A DNA stretch of 64,000 nucleotides, from assembly GCA_900316565.1 (NCBI GenBank), contig ONDK01000004.1:1-64000 (forward strand), read 5' to 3'. The notes below the pieces were generated by a model that did no database searches, had not been told where the DNA came from, and was given only the letters and a program-made list of their open reading frames with translations. Below, in pieces: positions 18,538-27,427 of this stretch. Origin of the DNA: an uncultured Prevotella sp. (GTDB lineage: Bacteria; Bacteroidota; Bacteroidia; Bacteroidales; Bacteroidaceae). A program made the translations under genes and the position numbers. How positions within the stretch are numbered: the first letter of the stretch is position 1; each line of letters starts with the position of its first letter.

Positions 18538-19539
18538 TTACTGAAGGGCCTCACGGAGTGTCTCAAAAATCTCATCCTTACGGTCGATGGTCTTACGACG
18601 GAACTTGCCGCTGATAGGATACAGACGGGTGTGCTTTTTGTTCACGGCCTCCTTATCGGTAATCCATTTCTCTGCAAGATAGGTTTCTGACTTTCCCTGT
18701 GTGGCATACTTATACTTAACACGGCTCATCGTTGCTGTAGCCTTACCATCAGAACAACTTATCTCCAAGAGATAGAAAATCTCTGAACGGTCAAGGGACA
18801 ACGCGGTGTTGCGAAAGACTAGCCATTCGTGAACAAATGCTGCCACGGAATGATGAACAGAGTCCTTAACTACCACCCGACTTCCCGGCAACTGTAACTT
18901 ATCCGAGACAAGCTGACTGAGGTAATCCTTAGAAACGGAATACAAGTAACCGGCATCTCTTCCTGGAACATTTATCGTTGTCGTCCATTCGACCTTTCCG
19001 TCTACGACTGGCACTGCGTCAGTAACAAGGTACTTCTCTTCATTTTCATCAGCATCGTCACCGTCAACAGGTGACAAACGAGTCTTTATCTTCGTATTGC
19101 CGACCGTCCCAACTTCTTTCTTGTCCTTAGAAGAATGCTGTTCGTAAGACTGCGTTTTATCCTCTGAAGAAGACTCAACAACCTTACCATCAAGGATTGC
19201 TGCCTGCTGCTCCAGCTCTTCCGTCTGGCGCTTCAAGTCCTGTATCTTTTTCTGTATCTGAGCAGCTTTTTCCTTTGCCTCAGCGTCCGCCTTAGCCTTA
19301 GCTTCCGCCGCAGCTTTTGCTTCTGCCTCCGCCTTAGCCTTGGCCTCAGCCTCTTCCCTTGCCTTGGCTTTTGCTTCCTCAGCGGCACGTGCTGCATTGG
19401 CCCTTGCTACATCAAGAGCTTTCTGTGCCTCTTCCAACTGTTTCTGAGCCTGCTCCAGCTGCTCCTGAGGAGTCAGCGTCGACTGTGCTGATGCAATCAT
19501 TGGGATGACTGCAAGTATAAGAATTAATATCTTCTTCAT
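18538..19539 (-). CDS. Exported DUF4468-type protein with coiled coil
   Basis: The 333-residue product has a signal peptide (MKKILILILAVIPMIASA). A long Ala/Lys/Glu-rich heptad-like segment follows at about 22-115, with repeated AKAEAEAKA units, and then a globular C-terminal part from about 170. The latter (VEWTTTINVPGRDAGYLYSV onward) looks like the Bacteroidota DUF4468 domain, which has no established function. It probably acts in the periplasm or is attached to the envelope. It is the first gene of the leftward set. Confidence 0.72.
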   Translation of the reverse strand: MKKILILILAVIPMIASAQSTLTPQEQLEQAQKQLEEAQKALDVARANAARAAEEAKAKAREEAEAKAKAEAEAKAAAEAKAKADAEAKEKAAQIQKKIQDLKRQTEELEQQAAILDGKVVESSSEDKTQSYEQHSSKDKKEVGTVGNTKIKTRLSPVDGDDADENEEKYLVTDAVPVVDGKVEWTTTINVPGRDAGYLYSVSKDYLSQLVSDKLQLPGSRVVVKDSVHHSVAAFVHEWLVFRNTALSLDRSEIFYLLEISCSDGKATATMSRVKYKYATQGKSETYLAEKWITDKEAVNKKHTRLYPISGKFRRKTIDRKDEIFETLREALQ

Positions 19540-19561
19540 AATTAAAGGTTATATTTCCTTG

Positions 19562-19569
19562 CAAAAGTA
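19562..19569 (-). promoter_or_regulatory. -7 box of the DUF4468-porin-menA set
   Basis: The minus-strand sequence TACTTTTG matches TAnnTTTG, 23 bases before the ATG at 19539. No -33 TTG is found at the usual distance. Confidence 0.55.
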
Positions 19570-19690
19570 ATAAAAGTTACGCAATAAAAAGTCTACAAAA
19601 AACAATTTAACCTTATTTGTAGTGGACAGCATAGACTGCTAAAGAACATTAAAATTAATGATTTTTTCCACGTATCTGAAATTTATTACA

Positions 19691-19698
19691 TAATTTTG
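19691..19698 (+). promoter_or_regulatory. -7 box of the tRNA-Ser gene
   Basis: TAATTTTG matches TAnnTTTG, 40 bases before the mature tRNA 5' end. Confidence 0.55.
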
Positions 19699-19737
19699 CA
19701 CCCGCAAATCGAAACAACAGCGATTTCAACCAGAAAG

Positions 19738-19825
19738 GGAAAGATGCTCGAGTGGTTGAAGAGGCACGCCTGGAAAGCGTGTAAACGCCTAAAGCGTTTC
19801 GGGGGTTCGAATCCCCCTCTTTCCG
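19738..19825 (+). tRNA. tRNA-Ser (anticodon GGA)
   Basis: The cloverleaf can be drawn. Acceptor arms GGAAAGA and TCTTTCC; D-arm region CTCGAGTGGTTGAAGAG; anticodon stem CACGC/GCGTG with loop CTGGAAA (anticodon GGA); a long variable arm AACGCC...GGCGTT-like typical of serine tRNAs; and T-arm GGGGGTTCGAATCCCCC. The discriminator is G and the 3' CCA is not encoded. It reads UCC and UCU serine codons. Confidence 0.96.
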
Positions 19826-19828
19826 CAA

Positions 19829-19880
19829 AAGAAAAGGACTGTAGATAGAAACAATATAATCTACGGCCCTTTATTTTTTT
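19829..19880 (+). terminator. Terminator after tRNA-Ser
   Basis: A stem formed by CTGTAGAT and ATCTACGG, extended by GG and CC at the base, is followed by a T-rich run (TTTATTTTTTTG). Confidence 0.65.
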
Positions 19881-20056
19881 GTTTTTTATCTTATCACTCA
19901 ACTATAATACCATGAAATAGTTGCTAAGGGTCCAGTTCGTTGTGCCAATTTTAGCTCACCTTCAGAGCATTTAATAGCTAATTTCAAGCTAAAAATCACT
20001 TTCCCCCAAACCATTATACACTAGCACTAAAACTTGCTTACACACATGATAATATG

Positions 20057-20425
20057 TAAAACTATCTGACAATTTAACCCCTTCATATTTCGATTATTCT
20101 GAACGACGACCTATCACAGTGTCAAATACGGGAAATATGGCCGTTTTGTATTTTATTGATAGTCAATACGTTACCCGAAAGACTGTTTTTAACGACCAAA
20201 ATGTTGCCCATTTTAGCCCTAAAAGTAAGGCTTACTTGCGTTGTAAGTGTAGTACATTTGCGAGGTAAAACATATGCTTTTACCTTGTAAAACATATGCT
20301 TTTGCAAATCAGCCCGTTTTTTCCTGCAAAATCACTGTTGTTTTCTTGACATTTTAATGATTTTAACATCTAGATTGGTTTATTTCCACGACATGATTTT
20401 GTAATAAGAATTCAAATTACAATTC
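20057..20425 (+). repeat. Dispersed repeat, copy A
   Basis: About 370 bases that recur, inverted, at 46775-47140. The best part, 20221-20311, matches its partner at 88 of 91 positions. The outer parts are diverged but alignable, for example CGATTATTCTGAACGA and TTTTGTATT. The core holds two copies of GTAAAACATATGCTTTT, 22 bases apart (20265-20281 and 20287-20303), each nearly palindromic around CATATG, and a 15-base palindrome AAGTAAGGCTTACTT. There is no coding capacity and no transposase. The boundaries are estimates. Confidence 0.85.
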
Positions 20426-20487
20426 GAGAAACCAATACTTTAATATATCACTGTTTCGAAATTTGAGTTATAGTATATGCATCTTTG

Positions 20488-20508
20488 CTTGACCAGGCCT
20501 TGGTCAAG
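20488..20508. promoter_or_regulatory. Isolated 21-base palindrome
   Basis: CTTGACCA (20488-20495) and TGGTCAAG (20501-20508) are perfectly complementary around GGCCT. No T-run follows. It could be a dimeric regulator site some 300 bases upstream of the AraC-type gene, or a short hairpin. Confidence 0.4.
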
Positions 20509-20766
20509 CGACGGTTGTAATTTACTCATGCTTCTGAAATATGGCGTTCAATGTGAAATGCAAATAAACAAACAGAAATACTTGAAAGTATTTGAATATT
20601 ATATCTAAATTTTCCTGCCTTTCAAGTTACGTAGTAAATTTTATTCATTGACAAAATCCAAACTAAAAAGAAGCAAATTATAATGCTATACAACACGTTT
20701 TTTCCTTAATTAATGGTGCTTTTCAACACATTTTATATTATTTATCCAAAATATAAATTGAAAAAT

Positions 20767-20797
20767 TTGGATTTTAAATCGATAACTGTTATATTTG
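20767..20797 (+). promoter_or_regulatory. Promoter of the AraC-type gene
   Basis: TTG (20767-20769), 20 bases, then TATATTTG (20790-20797): a full Bacteroidota promoter, 36 bases before the ATG. Confidence 0.75.
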
Positions 20798-20833
20798 CAG
20801 TGAAAAGTTCGAAACAGAAAAAAAACAACAACT

Positions 20834-21313
20834 ATGGCAAAATATAACATTACAGAAAAGAAAGAAAAGGCAGCCGCTTACCGCAGTCTTGTTAGCCCTA
20901 AACTTATGGATGAGCTTAAAGAGAAAATTCTCGACATCATACTTATCCACAAGAAATACAAGGATAAAGACTACTCAGCAAAGAGACTTGCCGAAGACCT
21001 TGGTACCAACACTAGGTATATTTCTGCTGTAGTTAATGTCCGCTTCCACATGAACTACACCACATTTGTGAACAAATACCGCATTGAGGAAGCTATGACA
21101 CTGCTGGTGGACAAGCGTTATCAGGATTTGAACATGGAGGATATAAGCGACATGGTGGGCTTCTCCAATCGTCAGTCGTTCTATGCAGCTTTCTACCGTG
21201 TCAACGGTATAACGCCACGCGAATATAAACTGCGCGCTCTTGCCAGCCATCCTGCTCAGGACACCCGGACAAAGAAGTCGCGTCGTAAAACGAAGAAATC
21301 TGAAAAGGAATAA
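20834..21313 (+). CDS. AraC-family DNA-binding protein without a sensor domain
   Basis: A 159-residue regulator that is little more than an AraC/XylS DNA-binding domain. The two helix-turn-helix units lie at about 47-75 (SAKRLAEDLGTNTRYISAVV) and 98-122 (MEDISDMVGFSNRQSFYAAF), followed by the family tail NGITPREYK. The last 20 residues are very basic (KKSRRKTKKSEKE). With no ligand-binding domain it probably acts by abundance or with a partner. Its targets are unknown. It lies 125 bases before dipeptidyl peptidase III. Confidence 0.85.
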   Translation: MAKYNITEKKEKAAAYRSLVSPKLMDELKEKILDIILIHKKYKDKDYSAKRLAEDLGTNTRYISAVVNVRFHMNYTTFVNKYRIEEAMTLLVDKRYQDLNMEDISDMVGFSNRQSFYAAFYRVNGITPREYKLRALASHPAQDTRTKKSRRKTKKSEKE

Positions 21314-21438
21314 GTTCTGAGACATCAAAAGAAATAAGAAAAGAGCACCGGTAGTGGCCTTAAGGAATGAGTTAATTAGGGACACTAGAAAAAGGTGCGT
21401 CAAATACTATACACGAAGGAAACGAAAACATATAGAAA

Positions 21439-23391
21439 ATGAGTGAAGAGTCTTTCAATTATTCAAACGAACGGTTTGCTGACTTGCAGATGCTCCGCTA
21501 TCGTCTGGATAATTTCGAAAAACTGTCTTTGCGACAGAAATGCCTTGTCTACTGTTTGAGCAAGGCTACGCTATACGGGCGCGACATCACGTTCGACCAG
21601 TTTGGAAAATACAACCTCAAGATCAGAAAGACTCTTGAGGCTGTTTTTTGTTGTTATGACGGCAACAGGGACAGCAAGGAATTCAAGGCCCTGGAGACGT
21701 ATTTGAAACGAGTATGGTTCTCCAACGGCATATACCATCACTACGGCACGGAGAAGTTCCAACCGGAATTTACGGAGGATTTCTTTAGAAAAACAGTATT
21801 GTCGATTGACACTACAAAGCTTCCCTTGACAGAACATGTCACGTCGGAGCAACTCCTCGACGAGATCTGTCCGGTAATCTTCAATCCAGAGATTCTTCCG
21901 AAGCGCGTCAACAAGTCTGACGGTGAGGACCTCATCAAGACCTCAGCATGCAATTATTACGACGGACTGAGCCAACGAGAAGTGGAGGAGTACTATTCCA
22001 GCAAAAAGACTTCCAACGAGAACCAGCCTTCCTGGGGTCTCAACTCCACTCTTGTAAAAGGTAAAGATGGCATTCACGAAGAAGTCTGGCGCCTTGACGG
22101 CAAATATGGAAAGGCCATCAGCAAGATTGTCTTCTGGCTTCAGAAGGCCATAGAGTATGCGGAAAATGAATGTCAGAAACATGTCATAGAACTTCTAATA
22201 GATTACTATAAGTCAGGTGGCCTGCGGGAATTCGACAAATACTCCATTGCATGGGTTGAAGAGAAAGACAGTACCATAGACTTCATAAACGGATTTATAG
22301 AGGTCTACGGCGATCCACTTGGACTGAAAGGCTCATGGGAAGGTATCGTGGAATATCGCGACAATAAAGCCACGGAGCGTGCACAGACCATATCGAGCAA
22401 CGCACAGTGGTTTGAGGATCATTCACCCGTAGACCCGCGTTTCCGGAAACCAATAGTGAAAGGTGTCTCGGCAAAGGTTATCTGTGCGGCGATGCTTGGA
22501 GGAGACGAATATCCTTCTTCCGCAATAGGCATCAACCTGCCGAACGCGGAATGGATTCGGGCACAATACGGAAGCAAGAGTGTAACGATAAGCAACCTGA
22601 CACATGCTTATGACATGGCGGCAAAGGGAAACGGATTCAAGGAAGAGTTCGTAATCGACAAGGACACGCGCAACCTTATAGAGAAGTATGGCGACAGATG
22701 CGATGATCTCCACACCGACTTGCACGAATGTCTCGGGCACGGTAGCGGACAGTTGCTTCCCGGCACAGACCCAGATGCATTAAAAAACTACGGTAACACC
22801 ATCGAGGAGGCACGGGCCGACCTGTTCGGACTCTATTACATAGCCGACGAAAAGCTTATAGAACTTGGACTGCTTGACAGCAAGGAGGCTTACAAAGCAC
22901 AGTACTACGAGTATATCATGAACGGACTTATGACTCAGTTGGTCAGAATAAAGCCAGGACACAAAATCGAAGAGGCTCACATGCGCAACAGGGCTCTTAT
23001 AGCACAATGGGCGTATGACACCAACCCTGAAATAATAGAACTTGTGAAACGCGACGGAAGAACCTATGTAAGAATCAACGATTACGAAGCCCTGCGAGAA
23101 GTATTCGCCCGTCAACTCGCTGAAATACAGAGAATAAAGAGTGAGGGCGATTTTGACGCTGCACGCAACCTTGTGGAGAAATATGCGGTGAATGTTGACG
23201 AGAGCTTGCATCAGGAAGTCTTGGAACGTTACTCAAAACTTAACATAGCGCCATACAAGGGATTTATAAATCCCGTTCTGACACTTGTCAGGGACAAAGA
23301 TGGAAATGTGAAAGACGTAACAGTAGACTATACGGAGACCTATGAGCACCAGATGCTAAGGTATTCCTCAGAATATGGCACATTAATTTAA
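21439..23391 (+). CDS. Dipeptidyl peptidase III (peptidase family M49)
   Basis: A zinc exopeptidase that removes dipeptides from the N-terminus of short peptides. The 650-residue length fits family M49. The diagnostic HEXXGH motif is HECLGH at 429-434, and the second zinc-ligand motif is EEARAD from 456. No signal peptide is visible (MSEESFNYSNERF), so it is probably cytoplasmic, suited to an organism that ferments peptides. It is followed after 7 bases by the HEAT-repeat gene, so the two are likely co-transcribed. Confidence 0.93.
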   Translation: MSEESFNYSNERFADLQMLRYRLDNFEKLSLRQKCLVYCLSKATLYGRDITFDQFGKYNLKIRKTLEAVFCCYDGNRDSKEFKALETYLKRVWFSNGIYHHYGTEKFQPEFTEDFFRKTVLSIDTTKLPLTEHVTSEQLLDEICPVIFNPEILPKRVNKSDGEDLIKTSACNYYDGLSQREVEEYYSSKKTSNENQPSWGLNSTLVKGKDGIHEEVWRLDGKYGKAISKIVFWLQKAIEYAENECQKHVIELLIDYYKSGGLREFDKYSIAWVEEKDSTIDFINGFIEVYGDPLGLKGSWEGIVEYRDNKATERAQTISSNAQWFEDHSPVDPRFRKPIVKGVSAKVICAAMLGGDEYPSSAIGINLPNAEWIRAQYGSKSVTISNLTHAYDMAAKGNGFKEEFVIDKDTRNLIEKYGDRCDDLHTDLHECLGHGSGQLLPGTDPDALKNYGNTIEEARADLFGLYYIADEKLIELGLLDSKEAYKAQYYEYIMNGLMTQLVRIKPGHKIEEAHMRNRALIAQWAYDTNPEIIELVKRDGRTYVRINDYEALREVFARQLAEIQRIKSEGDFDAARNLVEKYAVNVDESLHQEVLERYSKLNIAPYKGFINPVLTLVRDKDGNVKDVTVDYTETYEHQMLRYSSEYGTLI

Positions 23392-23398
23392 ATAGCCA

Positions 23399-24013
23399 AT
23401 GGACGAAACAGTAATAGGAAAGGTTAAGAAGATAAAGCAGTCATTCCGCCTCGTCATGAACGGTCCGGCGTCACAGTCCATGCGTGAGAAGGGACTACAA
23501 TACAAACTGAATTGGGGCGTTCCAATACCTACTCTTAAGGACATGGCAAAGGACTATGGCAAAGATTACGACCTTGCCATAGAACTCTTCAAGGATGACA
23601 TCAGAGAGTGCAAAATCCTCGCCACTATGATAATGCCTCCCGAGAGGATGCTTCCTGAGATAGTGGACATATGGATGGAGCAGACCACACAGACTGAGAT
23701 AGCAGAGCAGCTGGCTTTCAATCTCTTGCAGCATCTCGACTATGCTCCCATGCTGGCATTTAAGTGGATTGCGAGTGAAAGGCCCATATACAAGCTGACC
23801 GGCTACCATCTGCTCTCGCGACTATTTATGAAGGAAGAGAAGCCTGACGAGCGGGGAATCAACGAGTTTCTCGACCAGGTTGAAGGAGACTTGCAAGGGG
23901 ATGACAACACCATTAAGCACGCGGCATACAACTGCTTACTGCGCTTCTGCGATCTCGGGGATGACTATGAGATGATTGCTGGCAAGGCTCTGCGTCATTT
24001 AAATATACTATAG
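23399..24013 (+). CDS. AlkD-like HEAT-repeat protein
   Basis: A 204-residue, helix-rich protein resembling the DNA alkylation repair (AlkD/AlkC) HEAT family. Visible features are GVPIPTLKDMAKDYGKDYDLAIELFKD near the start and ECKILATMIM, followed by regular helical repeats. AlkD enzymes excise alkylated bases, but many Bacteroidota members are uncharacterised, so glycosylase activity is not assured. It starts 7 bases after the peptidase gene. Confidence 0.6.
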   Translation: MDETVIGKVKKIKQSFRLVMNGPASQSMREKGLQYKLNWGVPIPTLKDMAKDYGKDYDLAIELFKDDIRECKILATMIMPPERMLPEIVDIWMEQTTQTEIAEQLAFNLLQHLDYAPMLAFKWIASERPIYKLTGYHLLSRLFMKEEKPDERGINEFLDQVEGDLQGDDNTIKHAAYNCLLRFCDLGDDYEMIAGKALRHLNIL

Positions 24014-24085
24014 ACTGCACTCCCAAGATTCTGTTGTTTAACTTTTTTTCAATGCGTTATTTAGAATCATTCCAGAAAAAAGTAG

Positions 24086-24093
24086 TACTTTTG
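24086..24093 (+). promoter_or_regulatory. -7 box upstream of the first fur-type gene
   Basis: TACTTTTG matches TAnnTTTG, about 90 bases before the GTG start at 24184. No -33 TTG is seen. Confidence 0.5.
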
Positions 24094-24118
24094 TGCTTGA
24101 AGTTGAAATAATGTAATT

Positions 24119-24167
24119 CAGGATGCAATAAAGTTACATATTGTAAGCACTTCTGCGTCCTGTTTTT
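24119..24167 (+). promoter_or_regulatory. Leader hairpin with T-run before the fur-type gene
   Basis: CAGGATGC (24119-24126) pairs with GCGTCCTG (24155-24162, one T-G) and is followed at once by TTTTT. It sits between the -7 box at 24086 and the start codon at 24184, so it would act as a terminator inside the leader. Conditional attenuation is possible; only the structure is seen. Confidence 0.5.
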
Positions 24168-24183
24168 CCAAATCAGTAAAACA

Positions 24184-24681
24184 GTGACAAACGACGCTAT
24201 AAAGAAAAAAGTCCGGGACATTCTGGACAATTACCTTGATAACAACAGACACAGGAAGACTCCCGAGCGCTATGCCATCCTCGATGCGGTCTATAGCATT
24301 GATGGTCATTTCACGTTGGAAGAACTCAGCAAGGTCTTGGAGACAAGAAATTTCCGTGTATCCCGGGCCACGCTCTACAACACCATGAAGTTGTTCATAG
24401 AGTTGCGGCTAGTCATACGGCACCGTTTCATCGGACAGACAAAATATGAAGGATGCTACAAGAATGAGAACCACATCCATCAGGTGTGCACCGTATGCGG
24501 GAGAGTCGACGAGGTACAGTCGCCAAGTATCATAAATGCCATTAAGGACAGCCATTTCCACAAGTTCCGCAAGGATGGTTTCACATTATATATATATGGA
24601 GTCTGCTCCAAATGCCAGCAACGTCTCACACGCCTGCGCAAAAAGCAGACAGAAAGCACGAAAGAAATAAAATCTAAATAA
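24184..24681 (+). CDS. fur: Fur-family metal-dependent regulator (first)
   Basis: A 165-residue regulator of the ferric uptake regulator family. The winged-helix domain is at about 20-90, with FTLEELSKVLETRNFRVSRA and TLYNTMKLFIELRLV. The metal and dimerisation domain has HIHQVCTVCGRVDEV and CSKCQQR, two CxxC pairs that bind structural zinc. The start is GTG at 24184; no ATG fits before the conserved helix. It lies 9 bases before purA, so it is probably co-transcribed. Fur rather than PerR or Zur is my best guess. Confidence 0.82.
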   Translation: MTNDAIKKKVRDILDNYLDNNRHRKTPERYAILDAVYSIDGHFTLEELSKVLETRNFRVSRATLYNTMKLFIELRLVIRHRFIGQTKYEGCYKNENHIHQVCTVCGRVDEVQSPSIINAIKDSHFHKFRKDGFTLYIYGVCSKCQQRLTRLRKKQTESTKEIKSK

Positions 24682-24690
24682 ATTCGACAA

Positions 24691-25968
24691 ATGAATACAG
24701 GTAAAGTTGATGTCCTGCTCGGATTACAGTGGGGCGATGAAGGAAAAGGAAAAGTCGTCGATGTGCTGACACCTCATTACGATGTTGTAGCACGCTTCCA
24801 GGGTGGTCCTAACGCAGGACATACCCTTGAGTTTGAAGGACAGAAATACGTTCTTCGCAGCATCCCGTCAGGAATCTTCCAGGGTGGAAAGGTCAACATC
24901 ATTGGAAACGGTGTCGTTCTTGCCCCGGACTTGTTCATGGACGAGGCCAAAGACCTTGAAAAGAGCGGCCATTCACTGGCCGAACGCCTCCACATATCTA
25001 AGAAGGCACATCTCATCTTACCTACACACCGTCTGCTCGACAAGGCCATAGAGGCAGCAAAGGGCAAGAACAAGGTGGGAACAACCGGCAAGGGCATCGG
25101 ACCTACATACACAGACAAGACCAGCCGTAATGGTCTTCGCGTAGGTGATATCCTCGAGAACTTCGATGAGAAATACGCAAAGCACAAGGAACGCCACATG
25201 AAGATGCTTAAAGCTTTGGGCTGGACAGACTTCACCGGCCTCGAAGAGACGGAGAAACACTGGATGGAAGGCGTGGAATACCTTAAGAAGTTCAAGTTCG
25301 TCGACTCTGAGCATGAGATAAACAATATCCTCCGCAGTGGCAAGAATATCCTTTGCGAGGGAGCACAGGGCACAATGCTCGACGTTGACTTCGGTTCATA
25401 TCCTTTCGTAACATCATCCAACACCATATGTGCCGGCGCATGTATAGGCCTTGGCATCGGACCAAACAAGGTTGGAAACGTTTATGGCATCATGAAGGCT
25501 TACTGCACACGAGTAGGCGCCGGTCCATTCCCTACAGAGCTCTTCGATGAAACCGGCAAGCGCATACGCGACCTCGGACACGAGTATGGTGCCGTAACAG
25601 GCCGTGAGCGACGTTGCGGATGGGTCGACCTCGTACAGCTGAAGTACTCCATCATGGTAAATGGCGTCACCGAACTGATTATGATGAAGAGCGATGTTCT
25701 TGATGACTTCGACACCATTAAGGCATGTGTAGCATACGAGCTCCCTGACGGTACGACCACCACAGAGCTGCCGTATGAGATTGACAATGTCAAACCTGTA
25801 TACAAAGAGATGAAGGGATGGCACACGGATATGACAAAGTTCACTTCTGAGGATCAGTTCCCGAAGGAGTTCAATGACTACATCAAGTTCCTTGAGGACT
25901 TCCTTGAAACTCGCATAGGCATAATCTCCATTGGTCCTGACCGTGAGCAGACTATTGTAAGAAAATAA
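24691..25968 (+). CDS. purA: Adenylosuccinate synthetase
   Basis: PurA joins IMP and aspartate using GTP, the first committed step to AMP. The 425-residue product is family length. It begins with the GTP-binding loop [17 protein letters not shown] and carries [50 protein letters not shown] and the C-terminal base-recognition region. It lies 9 bases after the fur-type gene and 16 before hisS. Confidence 0.97.
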   Translation: MNTGKVDVLLGLQWGDEGKGKVVDVLTPHYDVVARFQGGPNAGHTLEFEGQKYVLRSIPSGIFQGGKVNIIGNGVVLAPDLFMDEAKDLEKSGHSLAERLHISKKAHLILPTHRLLDKAIEAAKGKNKVGTTGKGIGPTYTDKTSRNGLRVGDILENFDEKYAKHKERHMKMLKALGWTDFTGLEETEKHWMEGVEYLKKFKFVDSEHEINNILRSGKNILCEGAQGTMLDVDFGSYPFVTSSNTICAGACIGLGIGPNKVGNVYGIMKAYCTRVGAGPFPTELFDETGKRIRDLGHEYGAVTGRERRCGWVDLVQLKYSIMVNGVTELIMMKSDVLDDFDTIKACVAYELPDGTTTTELPYEIDNVKPVYKEMKGWHTDMTKFTSEDQFPKEFNDYIKFLEDFLETRIGIISIGPDREQTIVRK

Positions 25969-25984
25969 AACAAGTAAGATATTA

Positions 25985-27349
25985 ATGGCAAACAAACCAA
26001 GCATTCCAAAGGGAACGCGCGACTTCGGCCCTGTTGAAATGGCCAAGCGCAACTACATATTCGACACTATAAAATCCGTCTATGCCTTGTATGGATTCCA
26101 GCAGATAGAGACCCCTGCTATGGAAACGCTCCATACCCTTATGGGAAAATACGGAGAGGAAGGCGACCAGTTGCTCTTTAAAGTTCTGAATTCCGGTGAT
26201 TACCTAAAGAAAATCACCGATGAGGAACTCGACGAACGAAACGTTCTGAAATTACAGACGAAGCTCTGCGAGAAAGGACTCCGCTATGATCTCACCGTTC
26301 CTTTCGCACGCTATGTCGTCATGCATCGTGATGAGCTGCAACTTCCGTTTAAACGCTATCAGATTCAACCTGTATGGCGTGCCGACAGACCACAGAAAGG
26401 TCGTTACCGTGAATTCTATCAGTGCGATGCCGATGTCGTAGGCTCCGACTCATTGCTCAACGAGGTTGAACTCATGCAGATTGTTGACACTGTCTTCACG
26501 AAGTTTGGCGTCCGCGTACAGATAAAAATCAACAACCGTAAGATACTTTCTGGCATCGCAGAGGTTATTGGCGAGAAGGACAAAATTGTCGACATCACGG
26601 TTGCCATCGACAAACTCGACAAAATTGGACTGGAGAACGTCAATGAGGAACTGCGCAATGATGGCCTGCCCGAGGAGGCTATACAGAAGCTCCAACCAAT
26701 CATCAAATTGGAAGGAACAAACGACGAGAAGCTCAAGACCATCGCCGAGGCACTCAAGGACTCTGAGATTGGTCTGAAGGGCGTAGAAGAGACCAAGTTC
26801 ATCCTTGACCAGCTAAAGGCCATCGGACTGAACAACGAGATACAACTCGACCTCACCCTGGCCCGCGGACTCAATTATTACACCGGTGCAATCTTTGAGG
26901 TTAAGGCGCTGGACACTCCTATGGGCAGCATTACTGGTGGAGGACGCTACGACAACCTCACCGGGATCTTCGGCATGCCGGGACTCAGTGGCGTTGGAAT
27001 ATCATTCGGTGCAGACCGCATATATGATGTCCTCAACGCTCTCGACCTATATCCTAAGGAGACCATCACCGGCACACAGCTCCTGTTCATCAACTTTGGA
27101 GAAAAGGAAACGGCCTACTGTCTTCCTGTTGTCAGCAAAGCCCGCAAGGCTGGTATAAGGACAGAGATGTTCCCGGACAAGAGCAAGATGAAGAAGCAGA
27201 TGAACTATGCCAATGCCAAGGGTATACCTTTCGTTGTCCTTGCCGGAGAAAACGAAATAGAGGCAGGGAAGTTCACTCTGAAGAACATGACCAGTGGTGA
27301 GCAGAAGCTCGTCACTGCCGATGAACTTATCGCCATTGTAAAGGGATAA
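25985..27349 (+). CDS. hisS: Histidine-tRNA ligase
   Basis: A class II aminoacyl-tRNA synthetase of 454 residues. It shows [16 protein letters not shown] at the start, motif 2 in the [27 protein letters not shown] region, [15 protein letters not shown] and [13 protein letters not shown] for histidine recognition, and motif 3 in [12 protein letters not shown]. The C-terminal anticodon-binding domain follows from about 360. It is followed by a strong terminator at 27361. Confidence 0.97.
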   Translation: MANKPSIPKGTRDFGPVEMAKRNYIFDTIKSVYALYGFQQIETPAMETLHTLMGKYGEEGDQLLFKVLNSGDYLKKITDEELDERNVLKLQTKLCEKGLRYDLTVPFARYVVMHRDELQLPFKRYQIQPVWRADRPQKGRYREFYQCDADVVGSDSLLNEVELMQIVDTVFTKFGVRVQIKINNRKILSGIAEVIGEKDKIVDITVAIDKLDKIGLENVNEELRNDGLPEEAIQKLQPIIKLEGTNDEKLKTIAEALKDSEIGLKGVEETKFILDQLKAIGLNNEIQLDLTLARGLNYYTGAIFEVKALDTPMGSITGGGRYDNLTGIFGMPGLSGVGISFGADRIYDVLNALDLYPKETITGTQLLFINFGEKETAYCLPVVSKARKAGIRTEMFPDKSKMKKQMNYANAKGIPFVVLAGENEIEAGKFTLKNMTSGEQKLVTADELIAIVKG

Positions 27350-27360
27350 AGACATAATAG

Positions 27361-27404
27361 CGTCTGGAGACCGCAAGTAAAGATGTGGTCTTCAGACGTT
27401 TTTT
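27361..27404 (+). terminator. Terminator after hisS
   Basis: CGTCTGGAGACC (27361-27372) pairs with GGTCTTCAGACG (27387-27398) with one G-T, followed by TTTTTT. A textbook intrinsic terminator for the fur-purA-hisS transcript. Confidence 0.92.
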
Positions 27405-27427
27405 ATACAAACTATTACTAAAACAAT

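Larger units (their letters stand above)
19881..20833. other. Gene-free AT-rich region
   Basis: About 950 bases with no convincing gene. It contains repeat copy A (20057-20425), an isolated 21-base palindrome (20488-20508) and the promoter of the AraC-type gene (20767-20797). The short open frames across the repeat are not supported by codon pattern or homology. Confidence 0.6.

Noticed and set aside
19686..19901. A 71-codon minus-strand frame
   Set aside because: It runs through tRNA-Ser and its terminator, so it is a chance frame.
20122..20307. A 61-codon minus-strand frame in repeat copy A
   Set aside because: Copy B of the repeat does not keep it as a meaningful protein, and the conserved parts are palindromes, not codons.
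20221..20311. Two spaced repeats as a possible CRISPR remnant
   Set aside because: Only two 17-base units with a 5-base spacer, nearly palindromic, and no cas gene in the window.
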